From: Marthasterias glacialis
Lineage: Eukaryota > Echinodermata > Asteroidea > Forcipulatida > Asteriidae
Length of the DNA stretch: 64,000 nucleotides
Assembly (NCBI GenBank): GCA_911728455.2
Contig: OU452223.1
Coordinates: forward strand, 2,378,174 to 2,442,173
Direction of reading: 5' to 3'
Each line of letters starts with the position of its first letter. Positions within the stretch are counted from its first letter, which is position 1. The translations under genes were made by a program, and so were the position numbers. The notes beneath the pieces were generated by a model. That model saw nothing but the letters and a program-made list of their open reading frames with translations, was not told the origin of the DNA and ran no database searches. This document shows, piece by piece, positions 9,755 to 19,126 of the stretch.

Positions 9755-10155
9755 CATGTAAAAAGGGCTCAGGTATAAATGCTCACTTTTCAATATTCTT
9801 TACCCTTTTTTACAGTGATTTAGGCATACATTACAAACAAAATAACAGGCAGGTGGATACATAGTCCTCTGACACCGGTAGTGCATAACTCAAAATAAAC
9901 CTCTTTTGTAGTAGAATACTGGTAGGTCATGAAACAGTAATGTGCTTAAAATCATTGTCATAACATACAACTTGAATAAATTCACTTAGTAACTGTGTTA
10001 TTATTACCAAAAGCCGACTTTTGGTGTGACTCTTTCAGTCACGGCATGTATTTGCACCTCTTTTGCCATCAGCTCAGATGACGTAGTACCCACAAAAGGT
10101 CACGTGACAACATGTAAACACAAAAGGTCATCGCGCAATCGGTCTATTGAATGAC
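9755..10155 (+). mobile_element. fragment of the ATAGACYGATTG inverted-terminal-repeat element
   Basis: The segment matches the right part of the complete copy at 47866-48525, including ACCAAAAGCYGACTTTTGG and CAGCTCAGATGACGTAGTAC, and ends with GCGCAATCGGTCTATTGAAT, the element's terminal repeat. The left end is not clear here. It lies in intron 3 of the fibrinogen-discoidin gene. Confidence 0.7.
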
Positions 10156-11360
10156 CAATGCTCAACACAGACCATGGAAATATATAATAAGCAAAGAAAA
10201 CATTTCAAGTTTATACCAAAGTCTAGGTGAGAGCAGTTTAGACACCCTGTAAGTTACCACAAATAGCATGAGTTTGAAAACTCTAAATACAACCTGATGT
10301 AAGGTGGATTACAAAGTTGTGGAATCCCCAACATCAAAGGTGCATGAATCACATATGTCCAAAGGACTTCCTAATGCCAAGGTAGATACCACATCCCCAA
10401 TATGATATAAAACAGCTACAATATGAACCCATCTAGAACCAGAAATCATAAACATTTTACAAAAACAACATTTAATTGATATTGAGTAAAAAGACTCCCC
10501 CAAAGGTCACAGAAAAAAATGTGAATGCAGATAATGCTGCGACTTAACAGAGACATTAATCATCAGAATAAACTAAATGAACCATTAGCGGAGGACCTGT
10601 TTTGCTAATCTTGGTGTGTCTGAAAGAAATTAGAATTTAACCTCCCTGCATGCCAACATTAGACAATTGCAGATGGTATGCATACATATGAGAATGTGAG
10701 ATTGCAGCAAATTTACCAATTTACAAAAAATGTTTTATTTAAAGCACTTCACATCTCTGCTTGAAATAAGTTAACCTTGTATTGATTGGAGCATACAATA
10801 AGGTCTTATAAAATGCGTTTGAGAGTCTCCAATAAAGGCATACGCTTATCAAAATCACATCACCCCCATGACTGCCCTCTATTGATTTTGCCACCCTGAC
10901 ACAAAGGAGCCAGCCCATGTAATTGAATCTACCATTCCAGCCCAAATGCTTGGGCCACTGTGACAAAAAATCCACCCCCAACCCCACGCCCGACTTAACA
11001 AAGTTAATCACAACTGGAGTGCAGACCGCACAATGAGAGCCAACATTGATCGGGGGCGAGGGGAGGCCCAACAGGATATGACAAAGATTGTCTGCAATTT
11101 TCCAAGCATGAAATAATAAAAATAATAAAAATAAAGGTGAAAAGATTTAGAATGTGTTGACACATTCGACATTTATTGCTTTCAGGGTTAGGAGTAAATA
11201 AAAATCTTCAAACCCACAACGATTTACCATAGTACAGTATAATAAATGAATGAATATATAAAACAAAAATTATGAAATAAATTTCATGTTTATTTTTGCT
11301 CTGATGATGTAAAGCCTGGTCAAAAATTACCATAATTTCCTCCAGTCACAACGGGGAAAC

Positions 11361-11787
11361 ATAATAATAATAATACGCAGTTTTTATATAGCGCTTTATC
11401 ACACCCTATGGGCGTCTCAGAGCGCTCAATATTTTTTTCCTGCGAGGTATGATGAGTTACGTTTTTGAAGTATGAGACCTGTTCCTTTACATAGCACCAT
11501 GTAATGGTTCACAAGGTGCTGTGGCGCAATCTGCAGCCGATCAAACCAGGAACACCGGGGCAAACCCCTTCTCTTTGTTATAAGTGTCACTGGGTTCTTT
11601 TACGTGCATTACACAACACACGGGACCAACAGCTTTACGTCCCATTCGAAGGACGAAGCAATAATGGTTAAGTGTCTTGCTTAAGGACACAAGTGTCACG
11701 ACCTGGACTCGAACCCACACTCTGCTGATCAAAGACACCAGAGCTTGAGTCCGGTGTTCTTATCCGCTCGGCCACGAAACGCCACAA
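11361..11787 (-). mobile_element. tRNA-derived SINE (Leu/Ser-type head)
   Basis: Reverse complement of the intact SINE at 35891-36299. On the minus strand it has a tRNA-like head with A box TGGCCGAGCGG and B box GGGTTCGAGTCC, a body of about 300 bp, and the tail GCGCTATATAAAAACTGCGT followed by (ATT)n. Its head ends only about 30 bp upstream of the acceptor of the discoidin 2 exon, so it may have supplied part of the branch-point region. Confidence 0.92.
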
Positions 11788-11816
11788 CAGCTCAAAGTAA
11801 TTTTTTGTCTTCTCAG

Positions 11817-12139
11817 TTAATGGACATTGTGGTCACAGTCTGGGAATGGAAGATGGAAGCATCCCTGATGAGGGAATCACAACAACTTCTACTGATGAAG
11901 GTCACTGCCCTAAGAACCCTCAAGGACGACTAGATGTGTGGGGTGGCTGGTGTCCCACAGAGAGTGACAAAGATATTGAATGGATACAGGTGGACTTGCA
12001 ACAAATAACACTGATACAAGGTGTTATAACACAGGGCAACTACCGAGAAGATTACTGGGTGACAGAGTACCTGGTGTCCAATAGCAGTAATGGACGAGAC
12101 TGGGGATTCATAGGAGGGACAACCAAGCACAATGCAAAG
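11817..12139 (+). CDS. exon: discoidin domain 2, first part
   Basis: Acceptor TTTGTCTTCTCAG, donor AAG/GTATGA; phase 1 in, phase 0 out. It encodes VNGHCGHSLGMEDGSI, GGWCPTES, EWIQVDLQQITLIQGVITQG and WVTEYLVSNSSNG, parallel to the first discoidin exon motif by motif. The usual ITASS segment is altered to ITTTST, and there is an additional Cys in EGHCPKNP. Similar length and identical phases show that the two discoidin units arose by duplication of a two-exon module. Confidence 0.92.
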
Positions 12140-12207
12140 GTATGACATCATACAAAAAAGGCAATACACTATCATGCAGATCAATGAATTGAAATATCAC
12201 CATGGTA

Positions 12208-12535
12208 GGAAGTAATACTTTTCTGGAGTTAACTGTTCCTTCACTGAATCACTGAAATGACAACATCACCCTTCCTTCTAAATCAACAAGCATGAAGTCA
12301 ATTTTGTATTTTCAGCCATTATTGCTTTAAACATACAAAGTCAAGATTCCAACTTTATAACTCAAAAAATGCAGCAATAAGCCACTACAGATTTTATGAG
12401 AGTCAACCTTAAGAAGTAATACTCTTCTAGAGTTAATTGTTTCTTGATTGGATCACTCAAATGAAAAAATCCCCCCCCCCCCCAAATCAACACTTACAAG
12501 AATTCAATATTGTATTTTTACCCATTATTGATTTT
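12208..12535 (+). repeat. diverged ~205-bp duplication in intron 4, with a C13 run
   Basis: The stretch around AGTAATACTTTTCTGGAGTT (12211) recurs about 204 bp downstream near 12414 with many changes. A run of 13 Cs lies at 12471-12483. No coding content. Confidence 0.65.
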
Positions 12536-12732
12536 TATAAATAGGAGTTCAAGACGGCATGTTTTAAACTAAAAAAAAACCAATAAACTGAACTTGTATA
12601 ACATGATTCATCAAGAACATTTATAGCAGCATGTCTGTCTGCAGAGATTCATTTGACCTTTGTGTAACTCCAACCATTCTAGCTCCAGGATGATAAGTTG
12701 TCAATGAGCAGCACATTTATTTTCCTTCACAG

Positions 12733-12874
12733 AGATTCCCTGGAAATACCTATGAATACACCAGAGTAACCCACATGTTCAAGGTGGGAATCAGAGCACG
12801 CTACATCCGAATCATACCAACTAGGTATCACGGCAATCGTCCATCAATGTGTATTGAACTCCTTGGATGTAATG
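12733..12874 (+). CDS. exon: discoidin domain 2, second part
   Basis: Acceptor TTTCCTTCACAG, donor ATG/GTGAGG; phase 0 in, phase 1 out. It encodes RFPGNTYEYTRVTHMF, ARYIRIIPTRYHGN and CIELLGC, closing the second F5/8C domain. The spare G at the end joins AT of the next exon to make Asp. Confidence 0.93.
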
Positions 12875-13156
12875 GTGAGGTCATTAAAAAACAATCCAGG
12901 TTTTTACTTACAACCAAAATATCTAATTTGAATTATTCTTCGCCTAACTTTTTTATTTTATATTTGTGTTCATCTAGCATTTAAGGCAGCTATTAAACTT
13001 GAACATCTTATTTGAATACTCTGCTTTATGCCAACTGCATGGTGTGGTCATTATAAACAATCCCTGTTTTTACTTCACAACCGAATCATTCATCACAAAT
13101 AAACAAGTGTATTTAACATAAGAGACCAGGGATATCTTAGTGTTTTCTTCATCTCA

Positions 13157-13590
13157 AGTGGCTACTGAAATAGCTGCAGCACCTTGTAAACCCTTATATA
13201 AAGGTGCTACATAAAACAGTTCACACAATTAAAAACTTCATAAAACTGTCTTAAAAATATTTGTGCCTTCAGTAAACAAAATGGAGTGTCAAGGCCATGC
13301 CATCTAATGCACCAAACTCAAGTTCTAGTGTTGTTAGAGTGTGGGTTTGGGTCATGGTACTTGTGTTCTTAAGCAAGACAAATAACCATTATTGCTTCAT
13401 CCTTTAGATGAGACACAAAGCTGTATGTCCCATGTGTTGTATAAAACAGCTAAAAAGAACACAGTACACTTATCTTTAAGAGAAGAGGTTTGCCCTGGTG
13501 TTTCTGGCATGGTTTGCTGCAGATTGCACCACGTCACCTTGTAAACCCTTACAAGGTGTGGTTTAATTGGGTCTCATGATTCAAAACTAT
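13157..13590 (+). mobile_element. diverged SINE copy and 3' fragment in intron 5
   Basis: 13288-13590 follows the SINE at 35891-36299 with heavy divergence: CTCAAGTTCTAGTGT, GAGTGTGGGTTTGGGTC in place of the B box, AAGCAAGACAAATAACCATTATTGCTTC. 13157-13217 matches only the SINE's 3' part (GCACCTTGTAAACCCTTAT). Both are old. Confidence 0.75.
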
Positions 13591-13826
13591 GCTTACCTGT
13601 CATTAAAATAACAATTCCTAGATAAGGCACTTTGTACATGAGTAGTAATCATTGTAATATTATTAGACTTGTTCTTTGATGACTGCAACTCAATCAAAGT
13701 TAAAATCAGAACAAGCTGCCAATGGCCACAGCCATCATGCAAGCAGAATTCTAATTGCATAAAGCAATCTTATGGATATAATGTATTTCCAATATTTAAC
13801 TGTTATGGTTTTTTTTTTCATTTCAG

Positions 13827-14086
13827 ATAATATTTTAGATATGATCGATGGGCGTCCATTCTCAACATATGACAAACCCAATAACGATTGCCCTACTCTG
13901 AGTGTTGAAGGAGGTTGGTGGCTTAATGGTTGCAGTACTGCTGTATACAATAACCTTAATGGTGAATATATCCAGCCTAGGAATAATTCTGCTCACAACA
14001 AACCTGTCATTAGAGGCAGTGCTTGGAATGGTACAGGAATTGTAAAAAGTGAAATCAAAATCTGCAAATCTCCACGACATGGCTAA
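13827..14086 (+). CDS. terminal exon: fibrinogen-related domain, C-terminal segment
   Basis: Acceptor TTTTTTTTCATTTCAG; phase 1 in; TAA at 14084-14086. It encodes GRPFSTYDKPNND, then C418, GGWWLNGC with C432, YNNLNGEYI and AWNGTGIVKSEIKICK, the standard order of the fibrinogen domain C terminus. The calcium loop, normally DxD-type after STYD, is changed (DKPNND), and the usual His after the second Cys is Ser (GCST). Two to three extra residues separate that Cys from NLNG. Ligand binding may therefore differ from ficolin-type domains. Confidence 0.92.
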
Positions 14087-14152
14087 AATATCACTAGAAA
14101 AAAGAAAAGATAAACATAACTCATATCAAAACAAAATTAACTCTGTGTTGAA

Positions 14153-14439
14153 AATAAAAATGAGCACCAGATAATCCATGCATTGCAGTTTAAAGACAGT
14201 GAGTAATCTTTATAAGTAGTTTATGTTGGCTGAGGTTAATTTATGGAATTACATCATATCTGTAGTTCCACTAAGAATAGTCATGATGTTACATGTATGT
14301 CCTACATGTAAAAAAGACTACAGCTACCAGTATACTGGTGAATCAAAAAGTAGGCTGCCGTGAACCTTGACTTCTACTTCATTTGCTGAATGTTTGAGTT
14401 TAGGTTTTTCAAATTTATTTTGTAACATGAACAAATAAA
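14153..14439 (+). terminator. candidate polyadenylation signals of the fibrinogen-discoidin gene
   Basis: AATAAA hexamers occur at 14153-14158 and 14434-14439 downstream of the stop at 14086. Either would give a short to medium 3' UTR. I cannot tell which is used. Confidence 0.5.
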
Positions 14440-14693
14440 ATTCTGAAAAGTAACAAAATGTAACCTAAAAGAGCTGTTGGTTTGGATGGAGCCTGGTGGA
14501 CATATCACTCACTATCAAACCCACTGTAGACAAATTGATAACTTAGTTTCTAACTCAACCTCTTTCTTAAAACCAAAAAGTTATGCAAAGTAAAACAGTA
14601 TGTTTGTTTTGCCTCCAACTTCTCTAAAAGTAGATCATTGACAAAATTCATTGTATAAACATACTTATGGTTAAATGTTTTAACAATTTGTTA

Positions 14694-15172
14694 GATTCCA
14701 ATAAAGACTTGGTTTGGAATTGTAGTTATTTACCAAAATAGCGATGTATTAAAACAATCCTGAGGGAAGATTCCAATAAAGAGTTGGTTTGGAATTGAAC
14801 CTAACGCTACTGGTGGGCAAAATGAGGGAACATCGCACCTTTTTGTATGGGGCTAGTGCACAAACCTGTGGCGTTTGCCCACCAATATTGTCTGTATGCA
14901 TGCATGAAGGTACAATATAATTAGCATATTTAATGGGAAGGGCTAGTTGAACCTACTGACTTAACCACTAAATTTTATTGTCATTCACCATCATAGCGAT
15001 GTACTCAAACAATCCTAAGGGAACATTCCAATGAAGACTGGGTTTGGAATTGAACCTACTGACTTAACCACTAGACATAAATTTTATAGTCATTTACCAT
15101 CATAGCGATGTACTCAAACAATCCTAAGGGAAGATTCCAATGAAGACTGGGTTTGGAATTGAATCTACTGGA
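14694..15172 (+). repeat. imperfect minisatellite, ~105-bp units
   Basis: Units contain ATAGCGATGTACTCAAACAA and AGACTGGGTTTGGAATTGAA; they start near 14694, 14947 and 15050, with a partial unit at 15158. A 140-bp unrelated stretch (14805-14945) interrupts the array. Confidence 0.85.
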
Positions 15173-15182
15173 CATAAAAACT

Positions 15183-15390
15183 GGACATAAAATTTATATT
15201 ACAGGTGTATTTGTGTTTTTACCCATACACTGATGTGTGTTAAGCACTGCAAACTCAGTACTTTCCCCAAGTCCTTTGAAAACAAATCCAAAGGCATAAT
15301 CCTCTAGTAGGATATGAACCCACGACCCCCAACATTCTAGAGGAGATGTCATACCAACTAGACTACCGACTAGATTGCCCGGCAGCTAGA
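15183..15390 (-). mobile_element. second tRNA-derived SINE family
   Basis: On the minus strand it reads a tRNA-like head with A-box-like TAGTCTAGTTGG and B-box-like GTGGGTTCATATCC, then a body of about 130 bp (TTTGCAGTGCTTAACACACA). It is unrelated to the Leu/Ser-type SINE beyond the promoter boxes. Confidence 0.65.
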
Positions 15391-15589
15391 GGCAGTTCTA
15401 ATATATCTAATGAGTATTTTACACCAGTCAATATCTGTGGAACTAATGTATACTATAATATTGGTGTATTGTCTTTAATTGTCATTGGTAAATGCTGTCA
15501 AAGCTTAAATCATTTTCAAAATTAAGAAACAAATTGCATTTAAATTAAATTAAATGTAAACTACAAACAATCAAGGGAAACTGACTTGG

Positions 15590-16140
15590 TAATTAGGTGT
15601 TCGGCCAACAGCTGAAAACGTCTTGTTATTGTTCGAGTTTTTTTTTTTTTTTTTACTTTTTCTTCTTCTTCTTCTTCTTCTTCTTCTTCCCGGGAACTTG
15701 TTTCCAAAAGATAACTCAAGATTGAAATTGAATTGAACCTTGGAACTTGGCACATACTTAGACCTCAACTTGAAGACAGCACTTGAACAATGACGTCATC
15801 ATGACGTCATCTGGTGTTGAATTACGTTAAATCAAAGTTTAATCATTAAAAAAATCATAACTCCTGAAGTACACATAGGATTTTTACAATCTATACATCA
15901 TCGGAAAGGTCTTTAAAAAATAATTAAATGTCTCACAGAGATGACCCCAATTTGACCTTGTCTTCCGGTTCAAACTGGAAATTGAAGCCAAAAATGCCTA
16001 AAAAGTCTGAAATATGAAACAAAATTTGGACATGGTTTCAGTGTACGAAGTAAAATGTAGTTTATGACCTTTGAAAATATTACATTGATGACGTCATCAA
16101 ATGTTACAGTTTGTTACGACGACGAGTTAAAAAAAAAAAT
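15590..16140 (-). repeat. H-family repeat (terminal hairpin, (ATT)n, CRE and ETS-like sites), copy A
   Basis: From the left: hairpin GGTGTTCGGCC..AGCTGAAAACG, TTGTTATTGTT, a T tract, CTT repeats, then paired TGACGTCA sites (15791 and 15802) and the paired motif CTTCCGGTTCAAACTGGAA. Related copies lie at 17470-17900, 26793-27697, 38340-39365 and 49918-53145. No coding potential. Confidence 0.75.
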
Positions 16141-17469
16141 TTTTGAGCAAACTACGTGTTGAATTTTTTGGTAATAGATAACGACTATAAAAGCCTAATT
16201 GTGAAATTTGAACAAAATTGGCAGCTGCATAACGAAGTTATATTAAAGTGAAAAGTGCCGTTTTTAGCGCGATCGGCGATAAAGTCTGTACAGTTACCTC
16301 ACTGTATTGCACCCCGTGCGTGTGTACTCTAGACTTTTACTGCATGCTGTGTATATACCTACACGCGACAAGTCAGGTCTTGTCACAGTTCATCGAACTT
16401 TGCGGTGTGTTGGTAAGTTCTTTGTGTGTGTAATAATGGCGACGCAAAGAAAAACTGTTGTCTTAAGTCACGCCAAGTTCAGTGTGGAAATGTTTCCCTT
16501 TATGTCATTCTGGTGGCTTAATTGTGACAGGGAGAGGAATAGGAGACTTTACTGAGACGATCACATGCTCACGTGAGTTGTTTGATGTATAATGGCGGAG
16601 AAAATGCAATTGACAAAATGATCGTCTTTCGTTCTATATAATACCGATCACATACGTGCTTACGTACGACAGCCACAAGTGTGTAACAGCGGGTCCTGAG
16701 GCACTTTACCCCCGCGAGAGTTGTTGTCGGGATACGCTGTGTAAAACTGTTTAAAAGTAAAGTTTAAAAGTAAAATCATCGCTTTTCAAAATGTCCGTGT
16801 ATTTCTTTAGCCGTGCACACACGTGTTTATGATGTTTATCAAAGTGGGGTAGTTTTTATAAAACTTTGGAACTTTTTAATACAGATAATGAGCTCGGAAT
16901 TTGAATCTGTCAAATGTCAGATTGACTGTACAGTACACCAGTGTTCAGTAAAGGTGATATTTCAAACTGAGACCGTTAATTTGATATAGCGCCATCAACG
17001 TTCACTAGTGATACACACTTCTTTATTTTATTGACACCGCTAGATGCCGAACAAAACGGAGGGCAGCAAGGGTTAATGTTTTGATAAAAGGCAATATGAA
17101 AACTATTTTGGACAGACAACCTGGCGGCAGCCAATTGCACTGCTTGGAAAGAGACCAATTTGGACAGCACGAAAACATTGTTTTTCCTGGCAGTTAAATT
17201 CAAAAAGGTAACTTGTTTTTCCTCCAGGAGTCGAGTTACAATAAATGTATGCGGCTTTTTATATTTTGTATTGACCTGAGTTGACCTCGCTTCCTGCCCA
17301 AACCGGAAGTCCCCATGAAATACATATGATAAAGCTCTATTTAATTATTTTCATATTCATATTTAAAAGTTTTATTTGATTTCACTTTTAATATATCAAA
17401 CAAAATCAAAACCATGTGTTATACGGTGTCTCATAGAGACTATTATGTTACTCTAAATGTTTCATTCCT
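16141..17469. other. no recognisable gene; locally CpG-richer stretch
   Basis: 16240-16790 has more CpG than its surroundings and several short frames, but no domain, convincing splice structure or promoter motif that I can name. It could be a regulatory region or an old repeat. Confidence 0.3.
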
Positions 17470-17900
17470 CCAAAATTATCTCCAAATTTATAACTCAAAA
17501 TTGAAATTAAACTGAACCTTGAAACTGTGCATATACTTGAACCTCAATATGAAGACGGGAAATAAAACAATGACGTCATGATGACGTCATCAGATGTTGA
17601 GTTACAATAAATCAAAGTTTATTAATTAAATCAGAACTCCTGAAGTGCACAATGGATTTTTACAATCGACACATCATCGCAAAGGTCTTTTGAAACTATT
17701 TAAATGTCGCAAAGAAATGACTCCAATTTGACCTTGTATTGCGGTTCAAACCGGATGTTAAAGGAAACAATTGTTATATAGCCATTATTTTTTAGTTCTT
17801 TGGTCAGTATAAAACGAGCATTGGACATGGTTTCAGTGTGTGAGTAGGTAAAGGACTCCGCGTTTTTAAGTTTAAAACTGATGACGTCATTACATTAAAC
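17470..17900 (-). repeat. H-family repeat, copy B (end missing)
   Basis: It matches copy A through the paired TGACGTCA sites (17572 and 17583), GTTACAATAAATCAAAGTTT, and GACCTTGTATTGCGGTTCAA. The hairpin end is not evident. Confidence 0.7.
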
Positions 17901-18098
17901 AGCGCCCTCTGGTAATAAGTTTGAAAACAATGGTGCTACAACACTAATTGTAACCGTTTTTTGTACATTGTTGTGTGTATTAACTCATCGATGTTTAGAA
18001 GCAATTCATTTCTCGTTCCCGAACACCTAGTTTTTGTGATATAACAAAAACTGAATGTCTAGTTGTAAAGTAATTTTTTGGGAGAACAAGGAAAAATT

Positions 18099-18171
18099 GA
18101 CTGGAGCGGGATTTGAACCTGCGACCATCGCCTTTACGTACTGACACTCTACCAACTGAGCTATGCAGCCA
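18099..18171 (-). tRNA. tRNA-like sequence, probably pseudogene or SINE head
   Basis: Minus strand: acceptor-like GGCTGCA, A box TAGCTCAGTTGG, B box GGTTCAAATCC, close to 73 nt. The anticodon arm does not form a convincing 5-bp stem and the acceptor ends do not pair, so I do not think it is a working tRNA. The flanking text (TTTGTAAAGCTCTTAAATCTA) recurs near 20632, consistent with a dispersed repeat. Confidence 0.45.
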
Positions 18172-18969
18172 TAGATTTTCATAAAAAACGTATGGTTGAG
18201 AAATTATGTTTGAAGAATGGTTTCTGATTTAAGAATCTGTAGTTTTAATTTAACTGATTTGTAAAGCTCTTAAATCTAGAATGTTTTTTTTTACTTTAAT
18301 GGCGTATTATGGATAAGTGTTAACATTTAAGTGGATAAGGCAGTAAAGCAGTAGGTTCATATAAAGCTTGTTGGAACAAAGTAATATCTGGAAGGAACAA
18401 GATAATAATGGGCTTTCATCTTTTCCATTCCCAGGCTGCAGTTGTACCTAACAAACAACATTTCCTTTTTTAACTTTTACAGCTGATATTAATCCTTTCA
18501 TTTAAAATTCAGAAACAAAAATATCATATTTGGGTACCCAAATAAGAAAAAAAACAATTTCCATGGTAACAGTAGACCTTAAGATTTCTTCTGTTTTATG
18601 TTTGACCTAGATACTAGTCAAGAAAAGTCATACTTAGTTGTGGTGATCTACATCACTGTTAAAAATCACAGCAAAATAATTGAATGGAGAGTGTCATGTT
18701 GTGTTCTCTCCCTCACACCCAGCTTTCATAGGGTTAACATGTCTTTTAGGTAGAATCCAATATCAACATTATCTTAGATTTGAACCCACTGCATTACAAT
18801 GTAACAGACAGCCTAGCCTGGTCAGGGAATGATCTAAAGATAAACAAGTTTGTAAACACCTACATGTACTTGTGTTACATTATAATTCAGAATACATTCA
18901 CTACTGGGTCGATTCCTCTCACTTTTCAATCTAGAGTAAATAATCTATCTCAAATTACAATTTTTACCC

Positions 18970-19126
18970 AACTCTTTGACACCCCTGGAATTTCTGCAAG
19001 TGGATGAACATAATTGTTTTTGTTTGTCTTTGATACTGTACAAAATCAAGGCCATAAATGGCTTTGCGGTTCATTTGAGTTGTTCACATGCAGTTATAAA
19101 TAGACTTAACGGAGTGAAAGAGTTAA
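18970..19126 (+). mobile_element. 157-bp MITE with AACTCTTT/AAAGAGTT ends, copy A
   Basis: Ends AACTCTTTGAC and GGAGTGAAAGAGTTAA are inverted repeats; two other copies lie at 26601-26757 and 47510-47666. A TTAA at the termini suggests piggyBac-type insertion. The interior shares TGATACTGTACAAAATC and CATAAATGGCTTTGC. Confidence 0.8.

Larger units (their letters stand above)
5106..14086 (+). other. gene model: fibrinogen-related domain interrupted by two discoidin domains (3' part of gene)
   Basis: Six exons (5106-5364, 6315-6640, 8758-8896, 11817-12139, 12733-12874, 13827-14086) with GT-AG junctions join to 1449 nt, 482 residues plus stop. The order is: fibrinogen middle part (1-86), discoidin 1 (about 91-240), discoidin 2 (about 246-395), fibrinogen C-terminal part (397-482). 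Fibrinogen-related domains bind sugars or acetyl groups in ficolins, tachylectins and FREPs; discoidin domains bind glycans or phospholipids. I infer an extracellular recognition protein. The start of the fibrinogen domain, normally with its first Cys and the GGGWT motif, plus any signal peptide, is not found between 1 and 5105, so it must lie upstream of the window. Confidence 0.85.

Noticed and set aside
16435-16557. Short frame starting ATGGCGACGCAAAG in a CpG-richer region as a first exon
   Set aside because: No donor, no downstream exon and no domain; kept only as a note on the region.
18099-18171. Functional tRNA gene
   Set aside because: The anticodon and acceptor stems do not pair properly, although both internal promoter boxes are present.
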